Positions 1-8,285 are shown, counted from the stretch's first letter. The stretch: 64,000 bases of DNA from CAVQCJ01 sp963849365 (GCA_963849365.1 CAWKHA010000004.1:868001-932000), one strand, 5' to 3'. The notes: a model not told the origin generated them from the letters alone. Numbers and translations: made by a program.

Positions 1-259
1 GCCGTCGTCGCGACCCTGCCAGCTTCAGCGGCTGGTTCACGACCAGTGACGTCGCGGCCACCGCGGCCAACCCGGTCAGCGCGGCGCGCCTGCCGGTACG
101 CCCGCCGAACACGGCGAGCGTCGCTGCCGTGGCGAGCCACGGCTTGGAGTGGTCGGCCACCCGCGACACGACCCGCATCGGCTCGTCGAGCAGCGGCGTC
201 GACATCCCGGCCACCGCCTCGTACGTGCGCCGGTCCCACCGACCGAGGACGGTCACCAC
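1..259 (-). CDS. PAP2-superfamily phosphatase, N-terminal part (truncated by window edge)
   Basis: Reading the minus strand from a GTG at 257-259 (or the next GTG at 254-256) gives VTVLGRWDRRTYEAVAG and then a hydrophobic stretch with ADHSKPWLA and GRRAALTGL. The reading ends at the window edge in KLAGSRRR, the beginning of the KX6RP phosphatase motif. This layout is typical of short actinobacterial PAP2 membrane phosphatases that dephosphorylate lipid phosphates. It lies 141 bases downstream of a lipid kinase gene on the same strand, a common pairing. The C-terminal catalytic SGH and SRxxxxxHxxxD motifs lie outside the window. The N-terminus is uncertain because the same frame stays open upstream without a clear ribosome site. 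Confidence 0.6.
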   Translation of the reverse strand, partial: MVTVLGRWDRRTYEAVAGMSTPLLDEPMRVVSRVADHSKPWLATAATLAVFGGRTGRRAALTGLAAVAATSLVVNQPLKLAGSRRR

Positions 260-400
260 CCGGAGCAGCGTCTGGGGGGCTCGAACGGGGCGGCCTGGGT
301 GAGCCGCCGGGTCAGCCAGTCCTCGACCGACTCGGTGCCGATCCCGACAGACGACGAGACGCACGGCGGCACGGGCTCCTGGTCCGGCCCCTGGTCCACG

Positions 401-1390
401 TCAAGCCTCGTGTCCGGCGGCCAACCGCGAGAGCAGCGTGAGCGGCGACGGCGGAGCGGCGACGGCAGTCAGCGGCTTCGGCCGCGGCGTCATACGCACG
501 TGTGGGACGCGTACGACCAGCGCCCGCGGTCGACTCACGAAGCGCAGCGGCGCGTCGAGCGTGACCGACTCGCCGTCGACGCCCAGGGCCAGAGGTTGCC
601 CTGAGGTGACGTCGAGCTCCGTCGTCGTCCACTCGTGCCATCCCGGGAACCGCTGCGTCTCCCCGGCCGCGTCGAGCGCCGCGAGCTGGTCTGCCTCCGC
701 AGGCCCAGGGGCACGCACCGCCACCGCGCCGAGGACACCACCGTCGAGGTGCGGGCGGCCTGCGCCCTGACGCAGCGCCGACAGCTGGTACGGGTTGTTC
801 GACACGAGCAGCACCAACGCCGTCGTCGCCTGCTCCCCGCTCGGCAACCGGAACTGCAGGTCGATAGGCGCGGCCGACGGCCCCACGAGCTGGGGGAGCA
901 GCTCGACGGCCGTCCGAAGCTTCGCCTCGCGGTACTGTGGCGCCCGGACGAGCTGCGCGTAGGCGCCCATCGACACGTTGTTCACGAAGACCCGGCCGTT
1001 GACCTCGGCGAGGTCGACGGCGAGGTCGACGGCGTCCACGAACGCGGACATCGCGCCGACGACGTCCGTCCCAACGCCAAGGTCCCGCGCGAAGTGGTTG
1101 CGCGTCCCGGCGGGGACCACCACGATGGGGACGCGATGGCGCGCAGCCACGGAGGCCACCAACGCCTGGGAGCCGTCGCCGCCGGCCATGCCGAGGAGGT
1201 CGCACCCCCGCTCGACGGCGGCTTCCGCGAGCTGGAGCAGGTCGTCGCCCGGGCGGAGCACGACCGGCTCGACCCCGAGGTCGCGGCAGCGGTCTGCCAG
1301 CCCGAACCGCGTCGCCTTGCCGCCGCCTGACCTCAGGTTCATCAGCAGGACGGGGTGGATCGCGCGGGGTGCGACGTCAGCGGCCGGCAT
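401..1390 (-). CDS. YegS/DAGK-type lipid kinase
   Basis: This 329-residue protein has the diacylglycerol kinase catalytic fold. The nucleotide loop MNLRSGGGK lies at residues 17-25, GGDGS at 70-74, and the signature PAGTRNHFARDLG at 93-105. It probably phosphorylates a membrane lipid such as diacylglycerol or a polyprenol/sphingoid-like substrate using ATP. The exact lipid cannot be told from sequence. ATG at 1388-1390 is chosen because the first conserved strand (HPVLLMNLRSGG) follows after a normal short leader. A PAP2 phosphatase gene lies directly downstream on the same strand, so the pair probably balances phosphorylation and dephosphorylation of one lipid pool. Confidence 0.8.
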   Translation of the reverse strand: MPAADVAPRAIHPVLLMNLRSGGGKATRFGLADRCRDLGVEPVVLRPGDDLLQLAEAAVERGCDLLGMAGGDGSQALVASVAARHRVPIVVVPAGTRNHFARDLGVGTDVVGAMSAFVDAVDLAVDLAEVNGRVFVNNVSMGAYAQLVRAPQYREAKLRTAVELLPQLVGPSAAPIDLQFRLPSGEQATTALVLLVSNNPYQLSALRQGAGRPHLDGGVLGAVAVRAPGPAEADQLAALDAAGETQRFPGWHEWTTTELDVTSGQPLALGVDGESVTLDAPLRFVSRPRALVVRVPHVRMTPRPKPLTAVAAPPSPLTLLSRLAAGHEA

Positions 1391-1595
1391 GCGTCACCGC
1401 TCCTCGGTCAGGAAGCCGGCGATGACGGGCACGACCTCGCCGCCCTGCTCCCGCAGGAAGTTGCCCGCCCCCGCGCACGACGTGAATCCGCGCGTCGGGG
1501 ATGACCGTCGCAGGCATTTGGCCATTGTGCACGGGGCTGCCCACGGCTGCGCCTGGTTGGTCCAGCAGGTCTACGTCAGATAACTGATGGTAGTA
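1384..1595 (-). pseudogene. Remnant of an alpha/beta-hydrolase (dehalogenase-like) C-terminus
   Basis: On the minus strand one frame reads PDARIHVVRGGG; after a one-base shift near 1466-1472 another frame continues NFLREQGGEVVPVIAGFL and stops at 1384. Together these look like the last strand and helix of a haloalkane-dehalogenase-like alpha/beta hydrolase, where the conserved His normally lies in a G-x-G-H-F context. Here that position is Asn and the frame is broken. Upstream the frame closes near 1596, inside the region used as the promoter of the divergent tetR gene. No full-length copy is present, so this is most likely a decayed fragment. The family call rests on a short match. Confidence 0.35.
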
Positions 1596-1612
1596 TCAGG
1601 ACTGATCTACCA
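1588..1612. promoter_or_regulatory. Palindromic operator upstream of tetR
   Basis: Two nested inverted repeats share almost the same centre: TGGTAG (1588-1593) with CTACCA (1607-1612), and ATCAG (1595-1599) with CTGAT (1602-1606). One unpaired T separates the left arms. The site lies 26 bases before the chosen GTG start of the TetR-type gene, a usual place for autoregulation by a TetR dimer. Confidence 0.5.
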
Positions 1613-1637
1613 ATCGTCCAGACAAAGAGGAGTTACG

Positions 1638-2306
1638 GTGGCGGTCGTGACAGCGGAGCCGGAGGGGCAACCGACGCGGCTGGACCGTCGGAAGGCGCGC
1701 ACGCGGCGAGCGCTGGTCGAGGCGGCGCAGCGGATCCTCGCCGAGCAGGGCAGCGCGGACGTGAGCATCCAGGAGATCACCGACACGGCCGACGTCGGCT
1801 TCGGGTCCTTCTACAACCACTTCGAGTCAAAGGCCGAGCTGTTCGAGGTTGCCGTCCGCGAGGTGCTCGAGGAGTACGGCGAGAGTCTCGATCGCGCCTG
1901 CGCAGACCTGACCGACTCAGCCGAGATCTACGCGGTCGGCGTGCGGATGACGTCGCGACTCGCGCTGACGCGCCCCGCCATCGCCCAGGTGCTGCTGCAG
2001 GTCGGCGTGTCCTACGCCTCCGAGGACCAGGGGCTCGCACCGCGAGCCTTGCGCGACATCCGGCGCGGGATCGCGGACGGCCGGTTCTCGATCGAAGACG
2101 CGAACCTCGCGCTGATTGCGACCGCCGGGTGCGTCCTCGCGTTCCTCCAGACATCGCTGGATCAGGCCAACCAGCTCGGCGAGTCGGACGCGGACGAGCT
2201 TGCCGAGATGCTGCTTCGAATGCTCGGCATGACCGCCCGCTCCGCGCGTGCGGTCGCTCATCGACCGCTTCCGGCTCCTCTTGGTCGCCCCGCAGCGGGG
2301 AACTGA
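1638..2306 (+). CDS. TetR/AcrR-family transcriptional regulator
   Basis: The 222-residue protein has an N-terminal TetR helix-turn-helix at about residues 20-65 with the recognition segment VGFGSFYNHFESKAELF, followed by an all-helical ligand-binding domain. GTG at 1638 is preferred over the upstream in-frame ATG at 1587 because AAAGAGGAG (1624-1632) sits five bases before it, and because the ATG lies inside the palindromic operator. It probably represses its own promoter and perhaps a neighbouring gene. The only divergent neighbour is a hydrolase remnant, so its original target may be lost here. The effector is unknown. Confidence 0.8.
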   Translation: MAVVTAEPEGQPTRLDRRKARTRRALVEAAQRILAEQGSADVSIQEITDTADVGFGSFYNHFESKAELFEVAVREVLEEYGESLDRACADLTDSAEIYAVGVRMTSRLALTRPAIAQVLLQVGVSYASEDQGLAPRALRDIRRGIADGRFSIEDANLALIATAGCVLAFLQTSLDQANQLGESDADELAEMLLRMLGMTARSARAVAHRPLPAPLGRPAAGN

Positions 2307-2316
2307 TGCCGGGCCG

Positions 2317-2724
2317 TTAGGACGTTGCCTTCTGGGCGAGCTTGACCGAGTAGGCGGCGGCATCTAGCGCGTCGAGGATGGCCACGCGGGCGTTGTCCAC
2401 AGCCCAGTTGGCGAAGTCGATCGCGGCGTCGGCGTCCGACTCGGCCGCTTGCGCGTCCTCGGCGGCAATGTCCGAGTCCATCTGCGACCGACGCTGCTCT
2501 GCCTTCGCCTTGATGTCCGCCATCTTGGTGGAAGCGTCGGCCTTGGCTTGCGCCCACTTGCTCTGGGCCTTATCGCCGGCCTGTCCAGCCTTCTGCTCTG
2601 CGTCTTTCAGGGCCAGATTCGCGTCGACCTGTGCCTTGTCGATCCGCTGCTTGAGCTGCTCGCGGTCTTCGGTCGCGGCGGCCCTGATGGTGGCGATGGT
2701 GTCGCCACGCCACGCGGCGGGCAC
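2317..2724 (-). CDS. Coiled-coil hypothetical protein
   Basis: I do not recognise the family. The 135 residues are dominated by Ala, Lys, Glu, Asp and Gln in heptad-like spacing between about residues 15 and 90 (for example KQRIDKAQVDANLALKDAEQKA), predicting a long coiled coil. A more ordered segment follows (AIDFANWAVDNARVAILDALDAAAY). The GTG start at 2722-2724 has no clear ribosome site, and the N-terminus looks abrupt, so the gene may be 5'-truncated. Codon choice is less strictly GC-ending than in neighbouring genes. It ends 11 bases from the convergent tetR gene. Confidence 0.5.
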   Translation of the reverse strand: MPAAWRGDTIATIRAAATEDREQLKQRIDKAQVDANLALKDAEQKAGQAGDKAQSKWAQAKADASTKMADIKAKAEQRRSQMDSDIAAEDAQAAESDADAAIDFANWAVDNARVAILDALDAAAYSVKLAQKATS

Positions 2725-2832
2725 CTGTCAGCGCGCCAGATCGGCACCTCGGCACGTTACGCGGTCAGGCCACGCCGGCATTGCGGATCACCGCTGAGTC
2801 GTTGGCCCAAACGCCCGAAATGTCGACCAGTT

Positions 2833-2848
2833 CAGGGAAATCTCCCTG
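2833..2848. other. Small hairpin in the 2725-2947 intergenic gap
   Basis: CAGGGA and TCCCTG pair around a 4-base loop. The surrounding 220 bases carry no convincing gene and are less GC-rich than the flanks. The hairpin lies downstream of the pirin stop (minus strand) and may be a weak terminator. Confidence 0.25.
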
Positions 2849-2947
2849 TTCCGCGGCTTCAACTCCCCCTTCGCGCACCACCCAAGAACACAACCCTTCC
2901 GGGGCCGACGTACGGCGAACGCTCTGACCTTCCCTGGCAGCGGACGG

Positions 2948-3913
2948 TCAGCGGGGCAGCAGGCGGGTCGTGGGGAGGGCGGGGGCGGCGAGGCGTTCGC
3001 CGTAGCCGGGCACCGGGGCGAACCGGCGGCCGGCCTCCCAGTCGGCCCGCGCGGCGACGATGTCTTCGTGGCTGCGGCCGACGAAGTTCCACCACATCAC
3101 CAGCGGCTCGCCGAGCGGTGTGCCGCCGAGCAGGAACGCGCGACCGCCGGCCCCGCTCGCCAGGCTGAGCGTCGCGCGCCCGGTCCCGAGGTACGCGAGC
3201 GTGGCGGGATCGAGGGCGCCACCGTCGACCTGCACATCGCCGTCGACCGCCAGCAGCGCGTGCTCGAACGTCGGTTCGAGGGGCACGGTGGTCGACGAGC
3301 CGGGAGACAGCACGAGCTCGGCGCCGAGCAGCGGGGTGTACGCAGTCGCCGGCGACCGGACGCCGCCCAGCTCGCCGACGAGCACGGTCGCGCGGAGCCC
3401 GTCGAGGTCCACGGTGGGCAGGTCGCCGTGGTGGGCGAATGCCGGCTCGATGCCGCGCGCCCCGTCCGGCAGCGCCACCCACAGCTGCAGCCCGTGCAGC
3501 GGTCCCGGGGCGGCCGGCTCCGGTTCGCCGGCGGTGTCCTCCGCGTGCGCGATGCCGTGGCCGGCCGTCATCAGGTTCAGCTCGCCGGGCCGGACGAGCT
3601 GGTCCGACCCCAGGCTGTCCCGGTGCCGCACCTCGCCGTCGAACAGCCACGTCACCGTCTGCAGCCCGGTGTGCGGGTGTTCCGGAACGTGCATCCGCAC
3701 GGCGGCCGGCCGGTCGGACGAGCCGTAGTGGTCGAGGAAGCACCAGGCGCCGACGGTACGGCGTACGCGGTGCGGGAGCGTGCGCCGCACGAGCATGGCG
3801 CGCGGCCCGCCCAGCGGGACCTCACGAGGAGCCAGCTCCTCGTGTACGGGCCCGGTCGCGCCGGCACCGGCGGCGCCCTGGGTCTCGTCCGGCCGGGTCT
3901 CGAGCTTGCTCAT
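2948..3913 (-). CDS. Pirin-family protein
   Basis: This 321-residue bicupin protein carries the pirin signature: HPHTGLQTVTW, then GEVRHRDSLGS and MTAGHGIAHAED, supplying the His/His/His/Glu metal ligands of the N-terminal cupin. Bacterial pirins are iron-binding proteins; some are quercetinases and some modulate enzymes. No specific role can be assigned. ATG at 3911-3913 overlaps the stop of the upstream ABM-domain gene (ATGA), so the two are co-transcribed. Confidence 0.85.
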   Translation of the reverse strand: MSKLETRPDETQGAAGAGATGPVHEELAPREVPLGGPRAMLVRRTLPHRVRRTVGAWCFLDHYGSSDRPAAVRMHVPEHPHTGLQTVTWLFDGEVRHRDSLGSDQLVRPGELNLMTAGHGIAHAEDTAGEPEPAAPGPLHGLQLWVALPDGARGIEPAFAHHGDLPTVDLDGLRATVLVGELGGVRSPATAYTPLLGAELVLSPGSSTTVPLEPTFEHALLAVDGDVQVDGGALDPATLAYLGTGRATLSLASGAGGRAFLLGGTPLGEPLVMWWNFVGRSHEDIVAARADWEAGRRFAPVPGYGERLAAPALPTTRLLPR

Positions 3914-4263
3914 CAGCCGGCGAACCGCTCGACCGCGGGCGTGAAGTGTTCGACGTCCGGCGGCGACGCGAAGTACGGGCCGATGAGCTCGCGCCACCGG
4001 CCGAACCGGTCCGAGCCGCGGAAGCCGACCAGGTGCGCCTCCAGGGTGTCCCATCCGACCAGCAGCAGGTAGACGCCCGGCCGTTCGACGCCGTGGTGCA
4101 GCTCCATCCAGCGGAAGCCCGGCGAGGTCACGATGACCTTCCGGGCCTCGGCGAACGCGGCCTCGAACGCGAGTGCGTCGCGCTCGTCGACGTAGATGAA
4201 GGCGTGCTCGAGGACGGGGCCGCCGGTCGGGTCGGGTGAGCTCACCGGCCCATCCTCGCCCAC
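3913..4263 (-). CDS. ABM-fold (antibiotic biosynthesis monooxygenase-like) protein
   Basis: The 116-residue protein matches the small ferredoxin-like ABM fold: strand EHAFIYVD, helix FEAAFAEARKVIVTSPGF, strand ELHHGVERPGVYLLLVGWDTLEAH, and a terminal helix ending GPYFASPPDVEHFTPA. Members bind or oxidise small aromatic or haem-like compounds, but many have no known activity. The start may be the ATG at 4261-4263 or a GTG seven codons later. It overlaps the pirin gene by four bases. Confidence 0.7.
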   Translation of the reverse strand: MGEDGPVSSPDPTGGPVLEHAFIYVDERDALAFEAAFAEARKVIVTSPGFRWMELHHGVERPGVYLLLVGWDTLEAHLVGFRGSDRFGRWRELIGPYFASPPDVEHFTPAVERFAG

Positions 4264-4322
4264 CCGGTCCGGCGGTGGCAGGCTCGGGGTACCGACGGTG
4301 CGCGGCGAGGAGGCCGGTGGCG

Positions 4323-6062
4323 ATGGCAGCAGGGACGGGTGGCCGCGGCGGCGAGGCCACGCAGCGCTTCCGGGCGGCCCGCGACTTCCTGCTCGAGCAC
4401 CGCGAGGACTACGCAGCGGCGGTCGCCGGGTTCGCGTGGCCGCAGCTGCCGGAGTTCAACTGGGCGCTGGACTGGTTCGACGTGGTGGCGGCCGAGCACC
4501 CGGACCGGGTCGCGCTGCGCATCGTCGAGGACGGCGGGGCCGACGCGTCGTACACGTATGCCGGGCTGTCGGAACGGTCGGACCAGCTCGCGAGCTGGCT
4601 GCGCGACCTGGGGGTGCGGCGTGGGGACCGCATCCTGCTGATGCTCGGGAACCAGGTCGAGCTGTGGGAGACGCTGCTGGCCGCGATCAAGCTCGGCGCG
4701 GTGACCATCCCGGCCTCGACGTTGCTGGGGACGGCCGACCTGGCCGACCGGATCGACCGCGGGCACGTCGCCCACATCGTGACGGCGGCCGAGCACACCG
4801 GGCGGTTCGGCCCGCTCGCGGACCAGCTGACGCGCGTCAGCGTCGGCCTGGTCGACGGCTGGCACGACTACGCCGGATCCGCCGCGCCGCCGGCCTCGTT
4901 CGTCGCCGACGGTCCGACCGCCGGCGCCGACCCGATGCTGCTGTACTTCACGTCCGGCACCACGTCGCTGCCGAAGCTGGTCGAGCACACGCACGTCTCG
5001 TACCCGGTGGGGCACCTGTCGACGATGTACTGGATCGGCCTGCAGCCCGGCGACGTGCACCTCAACATCTCCTCGCCGGGCTGGGCGAAGCATGCGTGGA
5101 GCAACGTGTTCGCGCCGTGGAACGCGCAGGCGACGGTGCTGGTGGTCAACTACGCGCGCTTCCAGGCCGCGCCGTTGCTGGACCAGCTGGAGCGCTGCGG
5201 GGTCACGACGTTCTGCGCCCCACCGACGGTGTGGCGGATGCTCATCCAGGCCGACCTCGGGGCCTGGAAGGTGCCCGTGCGCGAGATGGTCGGCGCCGGC
5301 GAGCCGCTCAACCCCGAGGTCATCGAGCAGGTGCGGGCCGCGTGGGGGCTGACCATCCGGGACGGCTACGGCCAGACCGAGACCACCGCGCAGATCGGCA
5401 ACCCGCCCGGCCGGGCCGTGGTGCTCGGCTCGATGGGACAGCCGCTGCCCGGCTACCGGGTGGCGCTCGTCGACCCGCTGACCGGCGCGGCCGGCGACGA
5501 GGGCGAGATCTGCCTGGACCTGTCCGTGCGGCCGGCCGGGCTGATGACGGGCTACCGCGACAGCGCCGAGCGCACCGCCGAGGTCATGCGCGACGGGTAC
5601 TACCACACGGGGGACGTGGCCAGCCGGGACGCCGGCGGCACGATCACGTACGTGGGCCGCACCGACGACGTCTTCAAGGCGTCGGACTACCGCATCTCGC
5701 CGTTCGAGCTGGAGTCGGTGCTGATCGAGCACGCGGCCGTGGTCGAGGCAGCCGTCGTGCCGTCGCCGGACCCGCTGCGGATGGCGGTCCCGAAGGCGTA
5801 CGTGACGCTGGCGGTCGGCGTCGAGCCGGACGCGGCGACGGCCGAGTCGATCCTGCGGCACTGCCGGGAGAACCTCGCGCCGTACAAACGGATCCGGCGG
5901 CTGGAGTTCGGCGAGCTGCCCAAGACGATCAGCGGCAAGATCCGGCGGGTCGAGCTGCGCGAGGCCGAGGTGGCCGCGCACGCCGAGGCGGACGCGCGAC
6001 CGCCGGGGGAATTCCGGGACGACGACTTCCCGGCGCTGCGCGGCTCCCCCGCCTCCGACTGA
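4323..6062 (+). CDS. AMP-forming acyl-CoA synthetase
   Basis: This 579-residue member of the ANL adenylate-forming family has the P-loop-like A3 motif YFTSGTTSLPK, the A5 motif GYGQTETT, the A7 region YYHTGDVASRD and the catalytic lysine motif LPKTISGKIRR near the C-terminus. It should activate a carboxylic acid with ATP to the acyl-adenylate and transfer it to CoA. The N-terminal FDVVAAEHPDRVAL region and length fit the medium-chain/acetyl-CoA synthetase-like subgroup; the substrate is unknown. ATG at 4323 follows GAGGAGG. The gene lies divergently from the ABM-pirin pair. Its stop codon lies within the left arm of a 66-bp palindrome. Confidence 0.85.
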   Translation: MAAGTGGRGGEATQRFRAARDFLLEHREDYAAAVAGFAWPQLPEFNWALDWFDVVAAEHPDRVALRIVEDGGADASYTYAGLSERSDQLASWLRDLGVRRGDRILLMLGNQVELWETLLAAIKLGAVTIPASTLLGTADLADRIDRGHVAHIVTAAEHTGRFGPLADQLTRVSVGLVDGWHDYAGSAAPPASFVADGPTAGADPMLLYFTSGTTSLPKLVEHTHVSYPVGHLSTMYWIGLQPGDVHLNISSPGWAKHAWSNVFAPWNAQATVLVVNYARFQAAPLLDQLERCGVTTFCAPPTVWRMLIQADLGAWKVPVREMVGAGEPLNPEVIEQVRAAWGLTIRDGYGQTETTAQIGNPPGRAVVLGSMGQPLPGYRVALVDPLTGAAGDEGEICLDLSVRPAGLMTGYRDSAERTAEVMRDGYYHTGDVASRDAGGTITYVGRTDDVFKASDYRISPFELESVLIEHAAVVEAAVVPSPDPLRMAVPKAYVTLAVGVEPDAATAESILRHCRENLAPYKRIRRLEFGELPKTISGKIRRVELREAEVAAHAEADARPPGEFRDDDFPALRGSPASD

Positions 6063-6120
6063 TGCGCGCGTCTTGGGCCTACCCGAGCCGCGTTAGGGCC
6101 AAGACGCGCGCATCAGTCGG
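6055..6120. repeat. 66-bp dispersed palindrome, copy A
   Basis: The left arm starts CCGACTGATGCGCGCGTCTT at 6055 and the right arm is its reverse complement ending at 6120, with about 22 paired bases and a variable centre. The TGA stop of the acyl-CoA synthetase gene (6060-6062) lies in the left arm. The neighbouring DUF1707 gene is convergent. Confidence 0.85.
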
Positions 6121-6135
6121 GAGGGGTGGCCGGGG

Positions 6136-6573
6136 TCAGCGGTGGTGGTACCAGCGACGGCGGCCCATGCCGAACCAGAACCACATCATCGGCAGCAGGA
6201 AGAACGCCCGGCCTTCGGACGCGATCAGCACCCCGACGACGACGAGAAGAGCGAGGACCGGCACGACCGGGATCGCCGCCCACCCGGACCAGCCGCCTCG
6301 GGCGGCCCTGGCGGCGGCCCGCTGCTCGCGTCGGCTCGGACGGAACGGCGCCGGGTCGGGCAGGTCCGCGAAGAGCGCGACCAGCTGGTCGAGGCTCGTG
6401 GCGCGGTACGCAGCCTCCAGCCGGACGTCGAGCTCGGCGCGGTCCAGCCGTCCCATCGCGTAGTGCTCGGACAGGGCGGACACCGCCCTGTCCCGCTCGG
6501 CGTCCCCGATCCGCGGCGCCGGCGCCATGGTCGGGACGGTGCTGGGCAGCGGGCGCGGGTCCGGGGTCGGCAT
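6136..6573 (-). CDS. DUF1707 (SHOCT-like) membrane protein
   Basis: The 145-residue protein has an N-terminal DUF1707 domain (RIGDAERDRAVSALSEHYAMGRLDRAELDVRLEAAYRA split over residues about 20-57), then LDQLVALFADLP and a basic linker. Two hydrophobic segments follow: IPVVPVLALLVVVGVLIA and FFLLPMMWFWFGM, before a basic tail MGRRRWYHHR. The DUF1707 head is thought to be a small DNA- or protein-binding module; the tail should anchor it in the membrane. ATG at 6571-6573 is preceded by AGGAGGAG. Two tandem octamers lie just upstream. Confidence 0.75.
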   Translation of the reverse strand: MPTPDPRPLPSTVPTMAPAPRIGDAERDRAVSALSEHYAMGRLDRAELDVRLEAAYRATSLDQLVALFADLPDPAPFRPSRREQRAAARAARGGWSGWAAIPVVPVLALLVVVGVLIASEGRAFFLLPMMWFWFGMGRRRWYHHR

Positions 6574-6588
6574 CGGGCACTCCTCCTG

Positions 6589-6604
6589 GGTAATCAGGTA
6601 ATCA
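6589..6604. repeat. Tandem octamer GGTAATCA x2 upstream of the DUF1707 gene
   Basis: GGTAATCA occurs twice head-to-tail at 6589-6596 and 6597-6604, 16 bases before the ATG of the minus-strand DUF1707 gene. This AT-rich direct repeat in very GC-rich DNA may be a regulator site or part of the promoter. Confidence 0.45.
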
Positions 6605-6711
6605 TCACCCCCGTCCGCCGCCCCGGCAACGGCTCCGGCCGGGTACTGTCTCGCCGCACGTCGCCCGCGCGCCGCGGCGCGGCCCCACGAACCCAGGGAG
6701 GTCTGGACCGC

Positions 6712-7686
6712 GTGAGCAGCTCCCTCACCGGCCGGGCCCGGCAGCTGGGCGTCGCCGTCCGCTGGCGCGCCAAGTCGCTGGCGTACGTCGACCTGGCGCC
6801 CGACCCCAGGGCCACGGTGCTGCTGCTGGGCAGCGCGCGCTCCGGGACGACCTGGGTCGGCGAGGTCATCGACCGCCACCACGACCACCGGGTCGTCTTC
6901 GAGCCGCTGCGCCCCGACCGGGTTCCGGCGGCGCGCGTCTTCGCGAACGGCCAGTACCTGCGCCGCGACGACACCGATCCGCGCTACCTCGAACCGATGA
7001 CGCGGATCCTGACCGGCCGGATGCGCAACCCCTGGGCCGACCACCTCAACCACGTCGTCGTGGCCCGCCGCCGCCTGGTCAAGGAGATCCGGGCCAACCT
7101 GCTAGCGCCGTGGCTGGTCGACCGCTTCCCCGGGATGCCGGTCGTGCTGCTCGTACGGCACCCGCTGGGCGTGGCGGTCAGCCGCCGTGAGCTGGGCTGG
7201 TCGGACCACCTCGATGACGCCCTCGCCCAGCCGGCCCTGGTGAGCGACCACCTGACCGCCGACCAGGAACGGTTCCTGCGGGCGCTGAGCGACCCGTTCG
7301 CACGGGCCGTCGCCCAGGCCGGCCTGGAGACGCTCGTCCCGCTGCGGATGACGACGCCGGGCGAGCTGCTGGCCGTGACGTACGAGGGCCTGGTCTCCGA
7401 GCCGCGGGTGCAGGCCGAGCGGGTGCTGCGGCATGTCGGGCAGGAGCCGGACGCGGAGCTGGACGCCGCGCTGGACCGCCCCTCGCACCTGTCCCGGGCC
7501 GACTCCGCGGTACGCACCGGCCAGGACCGGGCCTCGGCCTGGATGACCCGCGTCGACGCCGACGACCGCGCCCGCGCCCTGGAGGTGCTGGAGCTGCTCG
7601 GGCTCGGCGGGCTCTACTCGGTGGACGACGCGTATCCAGACGAGGCCGCGTTCACCGCCCTGCACACGGCGCCGTACGGCGGCTGA
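6712..7686 (+). CDS. PAPS-dependent sulfotransferase-family protein
   Basis: The 324-residue protein carries the 5'-phosphosulfate loop LLLGSARSGTTWVGEV at about residues 38-53 and the 3'-phosphate motif VVLLVRHPLGVAVSR around residue 145. Both are hallmarks of sulfotransferases that move sulfate from PAPS to a hydroxyl or amine. The acceptor is not evident; actinobacterial members modify lipids, sugars or small metabolites. GTG at 6712 follows AGGGAGG (6695-6701). The gene is convergent with the DUF6941 gene, with one base between them. No PAPS synthesis gene is nearby. Confidence 0.8.
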   Translation: MSSSLTGRARQLGVAVRWRAKSLAYVDLAPDPRATVLLLGSARSGTTWVGEVIDRHHDHRVVFEPLRPDRVPAARVFANGQYLRRDDTDPRYLEPMTRILTGRMRNPWADHLNHVVVARRRLVKEIRANLLAPWLVDRFPGMPVVLLVRHPLGVAVSRRELGWSDHLDDALAQPALVSDHLTADQERFLRALSDPFARAVAQAGLETLVPLRMTTPGELLAVTYEGLVSEPRVQAERVLRHVGQEPDAELDAALDRPSHLSRADSAVRTGQDRASAWMTRVDADDRARALEVLELLGLGGLYSVDDAYPDEAAFTALHTAPYGG

Positions 7687-7687
7687 C

Positions 7688-8188
7688 TCATCGCGGGCCG
7701 AGCTGGTTCAGCAGGGCGACTCGCATCGGGAGCCGGCGCATCTGCGTGCCGTCGATGGAGATCACCCAGGAGTACATGCCGGGGTGGTCGAACCGCAGGG
7801 AGTCCACGGACAGCGCCAGCGGCACGATCTGCTCGTCCCCGGCCGGGAGGGCGGGCGGGCGCCCCACGCTGAACTCGCCGCCGATGACGAGGATGTCCTC
7901 CGGTTCGGCTTCCGGACCGGTGCGGGTCTCACCGAGCTTGACCTTGACGGCGTCCTCGGTCTCCAGGTGCACCAGCACCTGGTGCGGCTGGTTGGTCTGG
8001 GTGTACGGGACGTGGATGGTCATGGCGATCGCCAGGTGGTTGTGCGTGGCCGGGAAGGCGTTCGCGTAGATCACGTTCCATCCCATCCCGAGCGCATAGA
8101 TCTTGCCCTCCGCGGTGGACGCGGCATCCGCGATGAACGCGTCCACGTGCATGGCGGAGATGTCGTCGTTGCCGGTCGGGGAGGTCAT
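7688..8188 (-). CDS. DUF6941-type conserved protein
   Basis: The 166-residue protein looks like the actinobacterial DUF6941 family: an N-terminal DAFIADAASTAEGKIYALGMGW segment (split here), beta-rich core with HNHLAIAMTIHVPYTQTN, and a C-terminal GMYSWVISIDG strand. No signal peptide or membrane segment is visible and no activity is known. ATG at 8186-8188 lies six bases after a TAGGTT box on the minus strand, so the mRNA may be leaderless. It is convergent with the sulfotransferase gene. Confidence 0.6.
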   Translation of the reverse strand: MTSPTGNDDISAMHVDAFIADAASTAEGKIYALGMGWNVIYANAFPATHNHLAIAMTIHVPYTQTNQPHQVLVHLETEDAVKVKLGETRTGPEAEPEDILVIGGEFSVGRPPALPAGDEQIVPLALSVDSLRFDHPGMYSWVISIDGTQMRRLPMRVALLNQLGPR

Positions 8189-8194
8189 GGCCCC

Positions 8195-8200
8195 AACCTA
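8195..8200 (-). promoter_or_regulatory. -10 box TAGGTT for a leaderless start
   Basis: TAGGTT on the minus strand ends six bases before the ATG of the DUF6941 gene, so transcription should begin at or next to the A of the start codon. Confidence 0.4.
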
Positions 8201-8285
8201 GGACCGGTCGGCTCACGTCGAAGGAAGCACCGAGGCGCGCAGCTCCTGCGCGACCCCACCCCGGGGCGGCGAGGCGGAGGGAGCG

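Noticed and set aside
1587..1637. ATG at 1587 as the tetR start
   Set aside because: It falls in the operator palindrome and has no ribosome site; the GTG at 1638 has AAAGAGGAG before it.
6055..6120. Palindrome copy A as a plain rho-independent terminator
   Set aside because: The same element appears between divergent starts at 19772-19837, and no T-run follows any copy.
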